Origin: Aldehydirespirator sp965221185
GTDB taxonomy: Bacteria; Actinomycetota; Acidimicrobiia; Acidimicrobiales; Aldehydirespiratoraceae
Assembly: GCA_965221185.1 (NCBI GenBank)
Contig: OZ244866.1
Location: forward strand, 2,232,001-2,296,000
DNA: 64,000 nucleotides
Direction of reading: 5' to 3'
Below the pieces are notes generated by a model, which was not told the origin of the DNA, did not search any database, and saw only the letters and a program-made list of their open reading frames with translations. A program made the translations under genes and the position numbers. Below are positions 49,587-57,688 of the stretch, piece by piece (within the stretch, counting starts at the first letter, position 1; each line of letters opens with the position of its first letter).

Positions 49587-49622
49587 GTCAACTATACGAC
49601 ACCCGCAGATCGCAAGCGAAAG
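49587..49622. promoter_or_regulatory. Cluster motif and promoter between osmC-like and XRE-cupin genes
   Basis: On the minus strand CTTTCGCTTGCGATC ... GTCGTATAGTTGAC, 28 of 36 positions identical to the element before the nitrile hydratase beta gene. TATAGT would be the -10 of the osmC-like gene. On the plus strand TATGAT at 49632-49637 is the -10 of the regulator gene, and its -35 position falls on the TCGCAA core (49610-49615), so the regulator may repress itself. Confidence 0.65.
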
Positions 49623-49657
49623 ACCGCCCTCTATGATGCACGCCCGGAGGTGGAGGT

Positions 49658-50296
49658 ATGACTCGCGAGGTCGCGACCGAGAGCGGAAACGGGGGCGCGG
49701 TGGGGCGTCAGAACCAGGCGCCCGGCGAGAGCCTGAAAGCGGTCGTGACCTCGATCGGTCCCAAGGTCCGCCATCTCCGCAAGCAGTGGAACCTGTCGCT
49801 GCAGCAGCTCGCCGATCGCTCCAACGTGTCGACCGCAGCCATCCACAAAGTCGAGCAGGGCACGATGGTGCCGACCATCACGACGCTGCTGAAGCTGGCC
49901 GCGGCCCTCGAACAGCCGGTGTCGTACTTCGTGGAGGAGGACCAGGAGCCGCCGTTCTACGTGGTCTTCACTCCCGCGGCCGAGCGCCGGTCGATCTACA
50001 CGCCCCATCAGGGCCTCGCCCTGGGCGGCATCTCAGGCCCCTACGGGCAGTACTTCGTGGCCACCGCCATCGCCGAGGTGGAATCGGGAGCCGACAGCGG
50101 GGAGCCCCCTCTGCGCCACGCCGGCGAGGAACTGATCCACGTGCTGTCGGGGCGGCTCGACGTCGATGTCGGGGACCAGTCGTTCCAGTTGCGCCGGGGC
50201 GATTCGATCCATTTCCGAACCGACCAGGAGCACCGCTGGCGCAACCCCTACCGGCACACGGCGCGCGTGGTGTGGACCGCCCTGAGACCGTCCTGA
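49658..50296 (+). CDS. XRE-family regulator with C-terminal cupin domain
   Basis: 212 residues. HTH_3 domain at about residues 33-90 (VRHLRKQWNLSLQQLADRSN, VSTAAIHKVEQGTMVPTI), then a cupin (about 135-210: HAGEELIHVLSGRLDVDVGD, RRGDSIHFRTDQEHRWRNP) that should bind the effector. Strong Shine-Dalgarno GGAGGTGGAGG. It sits inside the nitrile/Nit cluster and is the only regulator there, so it is the best candidate to read the TTGCGA-type elements. It is convergent with the DUF1116 gene. Confidence 0.9.
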   Translation: MTREVATESGNGGAVGRQNQAPGESLKAVVTSIGPKVRHLRKQWNLSLQQLADRSNVSTAAIHKVEQGTMVPTITTLLKLAAALEQPVSYFVEEDQEPPFYVVFTPAAERRSIYTPHQGLALGGISGPYGQYFVATAIAEVESGADSGEPPLRHAGEELIHVLSGRLDVDVGDQSFQLRRGDSIHFRTDQEHRWRNPYRHTARVVWTALRPS

Positions 50297-50301
50297 GCGG
50301 C

Positions 50302-50322
50302 CCGTCCTGAGCGCTGGGACGG
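50302..50322. terminator. Hairpin between convergent XRE-cupin and DUF1116 genes
   Basis: CCGTCC (50302) pairs with GGACGG (ending 50322) across a 9-base loop in the 47-base convergent gap. No T-tract, so only a weak terminator call. Confidence 0.4.
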
Positions 50323-50343
50323 CCGGCGGCCCTACCAGAACTC

Positions 50344-51759
50344 TCAGCCCCGAGACAGCCGGCCGTCGAGGTCGAATAGGGCCTGCACGAAGCACTCGAC
50401 GGGGGCTCGGGCCACTCCGGCACCGACCTGGCCGGAGCCGTCGGAGACGTGGAGGATTCCGGTGTTGACCGCGGGGGTGACAAGGGTCTCGACCACGCGC
50501 CGGACGTCAACCCCCAGCGGGGTGCCGGCATTGTCGAGCACACCGAGGCGGAACCGGGTGCTGGTACCGGCGCAGATGCGGCCCATGGCCGCGGTGACGG
50601 CCATGGCGTCGGCCATGCGGCCCCCGAGGAAGCCGGCCACCGCGGGAGAGTTGGCCGCGGCGGGACCGCCCAACCCCACTAGCTCCAGCACCGCGCTGTC
50701 GCCGATGTCGGGGGCGCTTGTGTCGGGTCCCTGACCCGGGTAGTAGAGGGCGTCCTGCACCGGGGGCGCCGGGGCAACGAACCAGCGCTCGGGCCGGCCC
50801 GGCAGACGGATGCCGTAGGTGGTGCCGTTGCGGGCCATGGTGGTGACGATGCTCGCGTCGGGCACCTGGGCGGCCCACTCGACCAGAGCGCGGGCGCCGG
50901 CCATGGCGATGTTGAGGAACATCAGGTGGTTGGTGCTCAGGAAGTCGGCCACCTCGCCGATCCTGGTACTGCCCGAGCGGACCAGGTGCGGGAGCAGGTC
51001 GCGCAACAGCAGGTTGGTGGTGGCCTGGACCCGCATGTGGACGTCGTCGCCCATGGCAATGCCCTGGGCGGCCAGCGAGAACACGTCTACGGGTCCGGCC
51101 CGGTCCAGCGCCTGGGCCAGTGCCGGGCCGAGCACGTCGCGCAGGAACCCGAGGCGCTCGATGGCTGCGTCGGAATCAACCCCGAACCAGGCGACGGCCC
51201 CCGAGCCCTGATTCACGCTGGAGTAGGCGGTGGTGCCGGCGGCGTCGACGGAGACCACGTACACCGGCGCGCTGGGGCCGATCGCAGTCGCCATCGGCAC
51301 CACCGCGCAATGCTCGTTAGCAGCTTCCAGCTGGATCTCGCCGCCCTGCAGCATGCGGTCGGCGGCGTCGCGGTGCTGGGCCCAGCCCTCGGCCACAACC
51401 GCAGCCCTGACCGAGCGTCGCAGCGGGTCGCACATGTCGGCCCATTCGATGCTCGGCCCGCAGTGCAGGATCACGCCGTCATCGAAGCCGTCGATTGCCG
51501 CTCCCGCAGTCTCGACGCCCAGAAGCATCGGCACGCCGCGGTCGAGGCGGCATATCACCTCGGCGTTGGCCGCGTCGATCCGGTCCGAGGCGGGACCCAG
51601 CAGCCTGGCCAGCGCGGCCACCGCATCGGGGTCGCCGCCCGCGGGGATGCGCCAGTCGACGCCGACCGCGGGCGCGCCCTGGTCACGTACGGCTGTCTCA
51701 AACCGGTCCAGCCCGATGTTGACGACTTCGACCCTGGTGGGCAACTCGGTGACGCCCAT
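50344..51759 (-). CDS. DUF1116 family protein (YlbE/AllG-like)
   Basis: 471 residues from ATG 51759; an ATG 27 bases earlier is possible. VEVVNIGLDRFETAVRDQGA, VDWRIPAGGD, AEVICRLDRGVPMLLGVETA, GDDVHMRVQATTNLLLRDL and NGTTYGIRLPG follow DUF1116. The family includes E. coli AllG (YlbE), one component of oxamate carbamoyltransferase with AllF and AllH. Neither partner is present in the window, so here it must work alone or with other subunits. It is the last gene of the amiS-radical SAM-GNAT-DUF1116 operon; a carbamoyl or amide-related job is inferred. Confidence 0.85.
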   Translation of the reverse strand: MGVTELPTRVEVVNIGLDRFETAVRDQGAPAVGVDWRIPAGGDPDAVAALARLLGPASDRIDAANAEVICRLDRGVPMLLGVETAGAAIDGFDDGVILHCGPSIEWADMCDPLRRSVRAAVVAEGWAQHRDAADRMLQGGEIQLEAANEHCAVVPMATAIGPSAPVYVVSVDAAGTTAYSSVNQGSGAVAWFGVDSDAAIERLGFLRDVLGPALAQALDRAGPVDVFSLAAQGIAMGDDVHMRVQATTNLLLRDLLPHLVRSGSTRIGEVADFLSTNHLMFLNIAMAGARALVEWAAQVPDASIVTTMARNGTTYGIRLPGRPERWFVAPAPPVQDALYYPGQGPDTSAPDIGDSAVLELVGLGGPAAANSPAVAGFLGGRMADAMAVTAAMGRICAGTSTRFRLGVLDNAGTPLGVDVRRVVETLVTPAVNTGILHVSDGSGQVGAGVARAPVECFVQALFDLDGRLSRG

Positions 51760-51825
51760 GTGCCTGTCCTCGCCTGGTGTCTGCACTCGCCCCGTGCCTG
51801 TGCTCGCCCGGCGCAGCCCGGGTGC

Positions 51826-52410
51826 CTACGACATCGCGACGAGCAGAGCGCTCGGCGCGTCGCGGGCCGCGGGCAGGCGCAAGCAGGCATCGTCGGGGAT
51901 CTCGCTCTCGACCAGGTTCTGGGCTTCGGAGAGCAGGAAGGTCATGGGCTGGTGAGGCAGCCCGTAGTACGGCACGGGCGGGCCGTTGTGCTCCCAGCCG
52001 AGCCGCTCGAAGAAGTTGACATTCGGGAGTTGCACGAAGGCGTCCATGACATCTCCCCCGGCCGCTGCGGCCGTGGAGACTGCGAATCGCACCAGCCGCA
52101 TACCCACGATGCCGGCCCGATGACCGGGCAACACTGCCAGCCGGTCCCCCTTCCAGCGGCCCGCCGCGTCGGTGCGGTACAGCCGCACCGTGCCGACCGC
52201 CACCGATCCCCGCCCCGCCAGGACGTGGACGGTGCCGGGGTGGCGGTCCCAGTCGTCGACGTCGGTCATGGGTATGACCCGCTGCTCCTCGACAAACACG
52301 CGGTGGCGGATGCGCAGGTGCCAGCTCAGCGCTCGGGGGGTCACCGCTCGCCAGCACACGATCCTCTCCGATGGACTCACCGGCGCGCCGCCTGCTGGAT
52401 GTGCCCGCAT
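51826..52410 (-). CDS. MSMEG_0567/Sll0786 family GNAT (NitE-like)
   Basis: 194 residues. HLRIRHRVFVEEQRVIPMTD and DVDDWDRHPGTVHVLA are typical of this nitrogen-starvation acetyltransferase family, followed by an acetyl-CoA-binding stretch (LAVLPGHRAGIVGMRLVRFA) and NVNFFERLGWEHNGPPVPYYGLPHQ, split here by family-typical residues. The start is ATG 52410; GTG 52380 is an alternative. It follows the radical SAM gene by 33 bases, the same order as in Nit1C clusters. Confidence 0.85.
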   Translation of the reverse strand: MRAHPAGGAPVSPSERIVCWRAVTPRALSWHLRIRHRVFVEEQRVIPMTDVDDWDRHPGTVHVLAGRGSVAVGTVRLYRTDAAGRWKGDRLAVLPGHRAGIVGMRLVRFAVSTAAAAGGDVMDAFVQLPNVNFFERLGWEHNGPPVPYYGLPHQPMTFLLSEAQNLVESEIPDDACLRLPAARDAPSALLVAMS

Positions 52411-52443
52411 CTTCCGGCGGTTCGGACAGCCCCCGCCACGGAC

Positions 52444-53562
52444 TCAGCCTGCCGCTCGCACCGGTATGAGGTTCCGGTCTCCGGGAGGCTGCAACTCCCT
52501 CTCCATCGCCCCCACCGGCGAGCACGCCTGGCAGCGGGCGCAGCCGGCCGCGACCTTGTCCGCGGTCAGCCCCCGCTCCACCAGGTACGGCGCGACCTTC
52601 CGGGCGACCTGCTCGACATAGTCGGAGGTGGGGGGCATCCAGTCGCCCATGAGCGAGCCCGGCACGGGCCGCAAGGGCACGATGAACGGGTACACGCCGA
52701 TGTCGGCGGCCCGCCGGCAGCCGTCGACGATCAGGTCCGGATCCTCGCCCATGCCCAGGATCACATAGGTGGAGACCTGACCCTCGCCGAAGCGCGCCAC
52801 GGCGTACTCCCAGCTCTCGAAGTACCGCTCGATGCCGGTGCGGTACTTAGGGGGCGCTACCCACCGCAGCACCTCCGGATCGAAGGTCTCCACGTGGATC
52901 CCGACGGAGTCGATGCCCCGGTCGGCGACCTGGTCGATCACGCTCAGGTCGTCGGGCGGCTCGAACTGCACTTCCACCGGCAGGCCCGAGGCCTCCTTCA
53001 TGGCCTCCCCGCATTTGGCCACGTACAGAGCGCCCTTGTCGCGGCCATAGGTCGATCCGGTGGTCAAGGTGATGTCCACCGCGCCATCGAGCTCCTTGGC
53101 CGCCACCGCCACCTCGGCCAGCTGGGCCGGTCGCTTGACCAGCACTGTGTTGCCCGAGACCAGCGACACCCCGATCCCGCAGAAGCGGCACTGGTCCTCG
53201 TTGCCCCAGTAGGCGCAAGTCTGCAGCACGGTGCTGGCCAACGAGTCCAGGTGCATGAGGGCCAGCTGCCAATAGGGGACGCCGTCCGCGGTGGTGAGGC
53301 CGTAGAAGCGGGGCCGGTCGGCGGGAGCGGCGCCGGCCAGCCGGACCCCGTCGGCGTAAATCCCGAATCCGATGTCCTCGGGCTCCAGCGAGTACGGCGA
53401 GTCGGCCACGAACGAGGCGTCCACCGGCACGGTCACCCCAGTGCCTTCGATCCAGACCATCCCCGCGTCGGAGGGCCCGGCCCCGCCCGGGCGCCGCTCG
53501 AAGGGGGCGTTGATCCTGAGGCCCCTGAACTGGAGGTCGATTATTAGCTCAGACAGCCCCAC
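52444..53562 (-). CDS. MSMEG_0568 family radical SAM protein (NitD-like)
   Basis: About 372 residues from GTG 53562 (AGGAA six bases before); TTG 53568 is the alternative. The cluster motif is the unusual CX8CX2C (TCAYWGNEDQCRFCGIG, about residues 116-128), as in MSMEG_0568 proteins. DITLTTGSTYGRDKGA, GIHVETFDPEVLRWVAPPKY and VSTYVILGMGEDPDL follow the family. A second cysteine group CARCQAC lies near the C-terminus (about residue 350) and may hold an auxiliary cluster. Reaction unknown. It is downstream of amiS in one operon. Confidence 0.87.
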   Translation of the reverse strand: MGLSELIIDLQFRGLRINAPFERRPGGAGPSDAGMVWIEGTGVTVPVDASFVADSPYSLEPEDIGFGIYADGVRLAGAAPADRPRFYGLTTADGVPYWQLALMHLDSLASTVLQTCAYWGNEDQCRFCGIGVSLVSGNTVLVKRPAQLAEVAVAAKELDGAVDITLTTGSTYGRDKGALYVAKCGEAMKEASGLPVEVQFEPPDDLSVIDQVADRGIDSVGIHVETFDPEVLRWVAPPKYRTGIERYFESWEYAVARFGEGQVSTYVILGMGEDPDLIVDGCRRAADIGVYPFIVPLRPVPGSLMGDWMPPTSDYVEQVARKVAPYLVERGLTADKVAAGCARCQACSPVGAMERELQPPGDRNLIPVRAAG

Positions 53563-53649
53563 AGGCAATTCCTACCATGATGGCGGCCGAACCCCTGCGG
53601 TCGCCGAGCGTTGAGCGGAGGTCCGGGCCCAGACGGACCCGCGTTGCTG

Positions 53650-54174
53650 CTACGGGATGTCGTTTCCTGTGGCGAGGATCAGCGCCGGGACCCAGAAGGT
53701 ATAGATCGCGGTTGCGGCCAGAACCATGCCCAGGAGCTTCGCTTCGAGCTTGCCGTAGGTGGTGAGGGCCACCGACCCGAAGGCGACCAGCCAGACGATC
53801 AGGATCGACCTGAGCATCCACTCCCCCGGCAGGGCGTCCCACCAGAAGAGGGGCAGGATGGCCGTCGGGACGGCCAGGTTACCCACTACTCGCAGGTCCC
53901 ATCCCTCCATCTCGGCCTTGCCCAGCACCACGAAGAACAGCCCGTAGAACACGATGAGTCCAGCGAGGACCACATCTCCGCCCTCCAGGGGCCGAGCCCA
54001 CATGATGTAGACGGCCTGGACCAGGTTGAGCAGGCCGACCACCAGGGATGCGTGGCCGATACCGACGAGCGGGTTCTTTCCGTCCCTCTCGTCGGCACCA
54101 ACGCCGAGGAAATAGAGGGCGTTGAGCCATACCACCAAACCAGTAGCTATGAAGACAATAGTGATAGGAGGCAT
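53650..54174 (-). CDS. AmiS/UreI family urea/amide channel
   Basis: 174 residues, about six to seven transmembrane helices. TIVFIATGLVVWLNALYFLG, GIGHASLVVGLLNLVQAVYI, LAGLIVFYGLFFVVLGKAEM and LLGMVLAATAIYTFWVPAL match AmiS/UreI. Such channels pass urea or short amides, fitting amides made by the nitrile hydratase next door. I chose ATG 54174 (Shine-Dalgarno AAAGG); ATG 54192 is possible. No amidase gene is found in the window. Confidence 0.9.
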   Translation of the reverse strand: MPPITIVFIATGLVVWLNALYFLGVGADERDGKNPLVGIGHASLVVGLLNLVQAVYIMWARPLEGGDVVLAGLIVFYGLFFVVLGKAEMEGWDLRVVGNLAVPTAILPLFWWDALPGEWMLRSILIVWLVAFGSVALTTYGKLEAKLLGMVLAATAIYTFWVPALILATGNDIP

Positions 54175-54207
54175 ACGGTGCCTTTCATCCATCCATCCGA
54201 CATCTCC

Positions 54208-54236
54208 GATGAGATGTCTCCATGTCGCAACCTAAA
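54208..54236 (-). promoter_or_regulatory. Cluster motif upstream of amiS
   Basis: On the minus strand: TTTAGGTTGCGACATG then GAGACATCTCATC. It lies 34 bases before the ATG. It overlaps an 8-bp perfect inverted repeat GACATCTC-CGAT-GAGATGTC (54199-54218). Confidence 0.65.
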
Positions 54237-54330
54237 TGGTGGACAGGGGCGCGTCAAGCGTGTGGACCGACTAGTAGAGCCTGGTTACGAGGGTTCTTCG
54301 ACGTAACCGCCGTGGCCGTCGTGGTCGTCG

Positions 54331-54702
54331 TCACCCGTGGTGATGGTCGCCGTTACCGTGGCCGTGGTGATGGTCCTCGTGGTCATGGCCTGCCGGGCGA
54401 GCCGCGTATGCGGCCGCGAGCTCGTCCATCTCGGGCTCCGCGACAATCTCAAGCTCCGAGACGATCGACTCAAGCGCCTCCTGCCAGCGCTCGTAGTACC
54501 GGTACTCTCCCACCGGATCCGACTCCCAGCGCTGCACCGCGGCGATGAGATGGTCGCGGAAATCGTCCCAGCTGAAGTGGCCGCCATCCACTAGGGCCAT
54601 GGCCATGGCGAAGCTCCGACCCTCCCACGGAGCGTCGAACACGAGCTCGCCGTTGAGCCGGGGCGGGGCGGCGGGGCCTTCGATGTCCAGCGTGGAAGCC
54701 AC
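54331..54702 (-). CDS. Nitrile hydratase accessory protein with His-rich tail
   Basis: 123 residues from GTG 54702. APWEGRSFAMAMALVDGGHF, SWDDFRDHLIAAVQRWES and YRYYERWQEALESIVSE match NHase activator/beta-like accessory proteins (P14K type), which help insert cobalt. The last 20 residues hold nine histidines (GHDHEDHHHGHGNGDHHHG), probably metal binding. It follows the alpha gene by 10 bases, in the usual Co-type order beta-alpha-activator. Confidence 0.86.
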   Translation of the reverse strand: MASTLDIEGPAAPPRLNGELVFDAPWEGRSFAMAMALVDGGHFSWDDFRDHLIAAVQRWESDPVGEYRYYERWQEALESIVSELEIVAEPEMDELAAAYAARPAGHDHEDHHHGHGNGDHHHG

Positions 54703-54712
54703 CGGCGCCTGC

Positions 54713-55312
54713 TCAGCGTCCGCTGACCTTGGCTACTCCCACCATGGCGTCTCGGGTCACGAGCGCGGCCAGATCCTCCTCGGAGAGACCCTCGGTGCCC
54801 TCGGGACGCTGGGGCAGCACCAGGTAGCGGTTCTCGGCGCTGGAGTCCCAGACCAGCAGGTCCACGCCGTCATCGAGGTCGAGCCCCATCTCCCCCAGCA
54901 GGGTGCGGGGCTCGCGCACCATGCGACTGCGGTAGGCCGGGTCCTTGTACCACTCGGGCGGCAGGCCCAGGACCGGCCACGGGTAGCACGAGCACAGCGT
55001 GCAGACCACCACGTTGTGCACGTCGTCAGAGTTCTCGACCACCACGATGTGCTCGCCCTGGGGTCCGGCGAAGCCCATCTCCTTGACGGCGCCGGTGCCG
55101 TCGGCGAGCAGCCGTTGGCGGTAGTCGCCGTCGACCCATGCCTTGGCCACCACCTTGGCGCCGTTCATGGGGCCCACATCGTTGACGAAGCGGTTTATGA
55201 AGCCGTCGAGCACCTCGGACTTGACGAGGCCGCGCTCGGTCAGCAACGACTCCAGAGCCTCGGCCCGCACTGCGGGCGGGGGCCGGTCCTTGGTGTGGGT
55301 GTGCTCAGCCAT
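54713..55312 (-). CDS. Nitrile hydratase alpha subunit, cobalt type
   Basis: 199 residues. The active-site metal loop is VVCTLCSCYPW with Cys104, Cys107 and Cys109. Threonine after the first cysteine (CTLCSC) marks the non-corrin cobalt type; iron enzymes have CSLCSC. AKAWVDGDYRQRLLADG, PPEWYKDPAYRSRMVREPR and LVWDSSAENRYLVLPQRPEG are canonical. The catalysed reaction is nitrile plus water to amide. Its ATG immediately follows the beta TAG. Confidence 0.95.
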   Translation of the reverse strand: MAEHTHTKDRPPPAVRAEALESLLTERGLVKSEVLDGFINRFVNDVGPMNGAKVVAKAWVDGDYRQRLLADGTGAVKEMGFAGPQGEHIVVVENSDDVHNVVVCTLCSCYPWPVLGLPPEWYKDPAYRSRMVREPRTLLGEMGLDLDDGVDLLVWDSSAENRYLVLPQRPEGTEGLSEEDLAALVTRDAMVGVAKVSGR

Positions 55313-55972
55313 CTAGGTCGCCTCCAAGTAGCTCTCGAACAGATCGATCCGAAGCTTGGCCGCCTCCGCGCCGGGACCCCACAGCTCGGTGGAGTCGAAC
55401 TCCACCGTGTACACGTGCTGGGGGTTCTCGCCCGCAAAGTGGGCGTTGGTGTCGGGCAGCAGCGCTGACGGGCGCAAAGCCTGGACCGTGCCGCTGCGAC
55501 CGCGGACATAGGCGGGCACGCGGGTGTGCCCGCCCATGCGCATGTCCTTGGCTCGCACCCGGTCTCCAGGTGAGAAGGCCGCAGGGTCGTCGATCTCGCG
55601 CAGCGACCCGGGGCCGCCCCGCTCATAGACCGGCTTGTTCACCTCGACGTCGGCCGGCTCCGCTACCGACTCGCCCATCAGGTTGCGGGCCCTGGCCTCC
55701 ACCGCGCCGGGAGGGAGCACGCCGCTGTCGACCAGCAGCGTCTCGGCGCACGCCAGCCAGCGCCCGTAGTAGCCGTCACCCAGATATTCGTGGGGGTGCA
55801 GGCGCTCGAGGCCGTGGCGGAAGGCGTCGAGGTTGGTCCCCGACAGTCCCATCGACATGGCCCCCATGGCGAAGGCGCGGCCGTGCCAGCCCTCGCGGAA
55901 CACCGGCTCGTCGGGGTCGATGGCCACGGTGCCCCACCCCTGCATTCCCCCCATGTCGTGTATGCCGTCCAT
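55313..55972 (-). CDS. Nitrile hydratase beta subunit
   Basis: 219 residues, first gene of the nitrile hydratase operon. MDGIHDMGGMQGWGTVAID, PVFREGWHGRAFAMGAMSMG and the C-terminal SH3-like barrel (FSPGDRVRAKDMRMGGHTRVP, YTVEFDSTELWG) are standard. No extra domain. The cluster motif begins 45 bases upstream. Together with the alpha subunit it forms the heterodimer carrying Co(III). Confidence 0.95.
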   Translation of the reverse strand: MDGIHDMGGMQGWGTVAIDPDEPVFREGWHGRAFAMGAMSMGLSGTNLDAFRHGLERLHPHEYLGDGYYGRWLACAETLLVDSGVLPPGAVEARARNLMGESVAEPADVEVNKPVYERGGPGSLREIDDPAAFSPGDRVRAKDMRMGGHTRVPAYVRGRSGTVQALRPSALLPDTNAHFAGENPQHVYTVEFDSTELWGPGAEAAKLRIDLFESYLEAT

Positions 55973-56016
55973 CTGAGCCTCCCCGTCGGTCGATTCTTCA
56001 GCCGGTGGCCCGGTGT

Positions 56017-56052
56017 GTCAACTATAAGACAGCGACGAGTCGCAAGGGAAAG
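56017..56052 (-). promoter_or_regulatory. Cluster motif and promoter of the nitrile hydratase operon
   Basis: On the minus strand CTTTCCCTTGCGACTCG ... GTCTTATAGTTGAC, 28 of 36 bases identical to the osmC-like element at 49587-49622. TATAGT is a good -10. TTGCGA lies 13 bases before it, too close for a normal -35 and hence more likely an operator. Confidence 0.65.
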
Positions 56053-56103
56053 GCGAGCTGCTTCGCTCCGAGCGCAAACGTGATCAGAACCGGACTCCAA
56101 GGC

Positions 56104-57624
56104 TCAGGGGGCGCCGGCCAGCTCGCGGGCCCGGACCACCAGACTCTCCTCGGCGCGGGCGTAGCGCTCTTGCGCCTCGACCGCGGTGGCCCGCAGGCGG
56201 GCGGCGTGGTCGGAGAACTCCTCGGCCATCGACCTCACCTCGCCGGGCGCGGCCCCGCCCGTGGCCCGCCGGGTAGCCACGATCCGGCGCGGGTCCAGGG
56301 CCTCGGCCAGCGCGGCGGCGTCGAGTCCGAGCCGGCGCCCGCAGACCTCGGAGGCCGCGTCGTCGAGCATCTCGGAGGTGATGTCCAGCCCGCGGAGCCC
56401 CTCGCGGCTGGCGGCCCGCACGGCCTGACCCACTACGTGGTACGCGGTGCGGTAGTCGACGCCGGCGGCCACCATCACGTACTCGGCCAGGTCGGTGGCC
56501 TGGGTGAAGCCGCGTTCGAGCTCGGACCACATTCGCGCCGAGTTCACCGTCAGGGTTCTCACCACCCCGGCCGTCAGGGCGCTCACCCGGATCGTGAAGT
56601 CCAGCGCCCTCGGGATCTCCCCGTAGGCGAAGATGAGGTTGTCGCTGCGGGCCGACGGGCTCTTGACCACGGCCAAGAACCCGCTCATCCGGCCTATCAG
56701 CACCCCGCTGGCCCCCCGGATGATGGACAGGGAGTAGGGGTTGCGCTTCTGGGGCATCAGCACCGACGCCCGGGTGAACGGTCCGGCCAGGTCGACGTAG
56801 TCGAACTCCTGGCTCGACCAGATCTCGAGGTCCTCGGCCAGCTTGGCCTGGTTGGCGATCATGCTCGCCGAGGTGGCCAGCAGGTCGATGAAGACGTCGG
56901 TCTGCCACATGGCGTCGCGGGTATGGGCGATGACGCCGTCGAATCCCAGAACGCCTGCGATAGTGCCCCGGTCGTCGAGCAGCCGGCTGCCGTTGACGCA
57001 GCCCGCGCCGCCCGGGCTGGTGTTGACCTGCTCGAGGGCGGCCGAGAACCGTTCGCCGTCGCGCAGGGCGGGCGGGACGAACGCCAGCAGGTAGTGGCCG
57101 AAGGTGGACGGCTGGGCCTGCTGGAGGTAGGTCTGGTCACCCATGAACGTCTCGGCATGGTCGGCGGCCACCGTGGCCGCCACTGACGCGAAGTCGGCTC
57201 CGACCTCGATGAGCCGCGCCGTCTGGGAGCGCAGCAGCAGCCGCAGCGCCACCCGGGCGGCCTCCCGGCGGGGGCGGCCGGCGTGGAGCCATCCGGCCGA
57301 GTCGCCGATCCGTTCCACGAAATGGCGCTCCCGCGAGTTGTAGACCTCCCCGAAGGCGGAGTCGTAGGGGAAGTCGGCCGGGGCGGTGCCATAGGCGTCC
57401 AGCAGCACCTTCAGCAGGTCGGCTGCGGCCGGCTGGGGGATGAGGCCCCGGTTCCGCAGGTCCAGCACATGGCCGAGATCGGCGAGGTTCAGGCCGTGGT
57501 GCAGCAGCGGAGCGTCGGCGATCTCCCATGCGAAGCCGGCGTCGATCAACTCCGGCGCCGGCGCCTCCGACGACGGCCCGGCCAGCCGCGGCCCGCGCCC
57601 GGATTCCTGCCGATCCCCCCTCAT
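56104..57624 (-). CDS. Argininosuccinate lyase-like member of the fumarase/aspartase superfamily
   Basis: 506 residues. The superfamily signature is ASVLMPQKRNPYSLSIIRG (about 285-303). Other conserved parts are DSAFGEVYNSRERHFVERIG, HAETFMGDQTYLQQAQPSTF and GCVNGSRLLDDRGTIAGVLG. It resembles ASL but lacks an arginine-pathway context; it lies between the nitrile hydratase and an ABC-transport operon. It probably removes an amino or carboxyl-bearing leaving group from an unknown aspartate- or succinate-like compound. Confidence 0.8.
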   Translation of the reverse strand: MRGDRQESGRGPRLAGPSSEAPAPELIDAGFAWEIADAPLLHHGLNLADLGHVLDLRNRGLIPQPAAADLLKVLLDAYGTAPADFPYDSAFGEVYNSRERHFVERIGDSAGWLHAGRPRREAARVALRLLLRSQTARLIEVGADFASVAATVAADHAETFMGDQTYLQQAQPSTFGHYLLAFVPPALRDGERFSAALEQVNTSPGGAGCVNGSRLLDDRGTIAGVLGFDGVIAHTRDAMWQTDVFIDLLATSASMIANQAKLAEDLEIWSSQEFDYVDLAGPFTRASVLMPQKRNPYSLSIIRGASGVLIGRMSGFLAVVKSPSARSDNLIFAYGEIPRALDFTIRVSALTAGVVRTLTVNSARMWSELERGFTQATDLAEYVMVAAGVDYRTAYHVVGQAVRAASREGLRGLDITSEMLDDAASEVCGRRLGLDAAALAEALDPRRIVATRRATGGAAPGEVRSMAEEFSDHAARLRATAVEAQERYARAEESLVVRARELAGAP

Positions 57625-57688
57625 GGGTCGGATCGCATTAGAGGCCGCGCGGATAGGCCGCGATTCACGTGCGAAATCCGCTGGCGTT

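Noticed and set aside
52872..53272. Separate genes on alternative frames within the radical SAM gene
   Set aside because: Translations are Gly/Arg-rich shadows; the radical SAM frame explains the whole stretch.
54199..54218. Terminator of the nitrile hydratase operon (GACATCTC-CGAT-GAGATGTC)
   Set aside because: It could end the upstream transcript, but it overlaps the conserved amiS-upstream element, so an operator is the better reading; left open.
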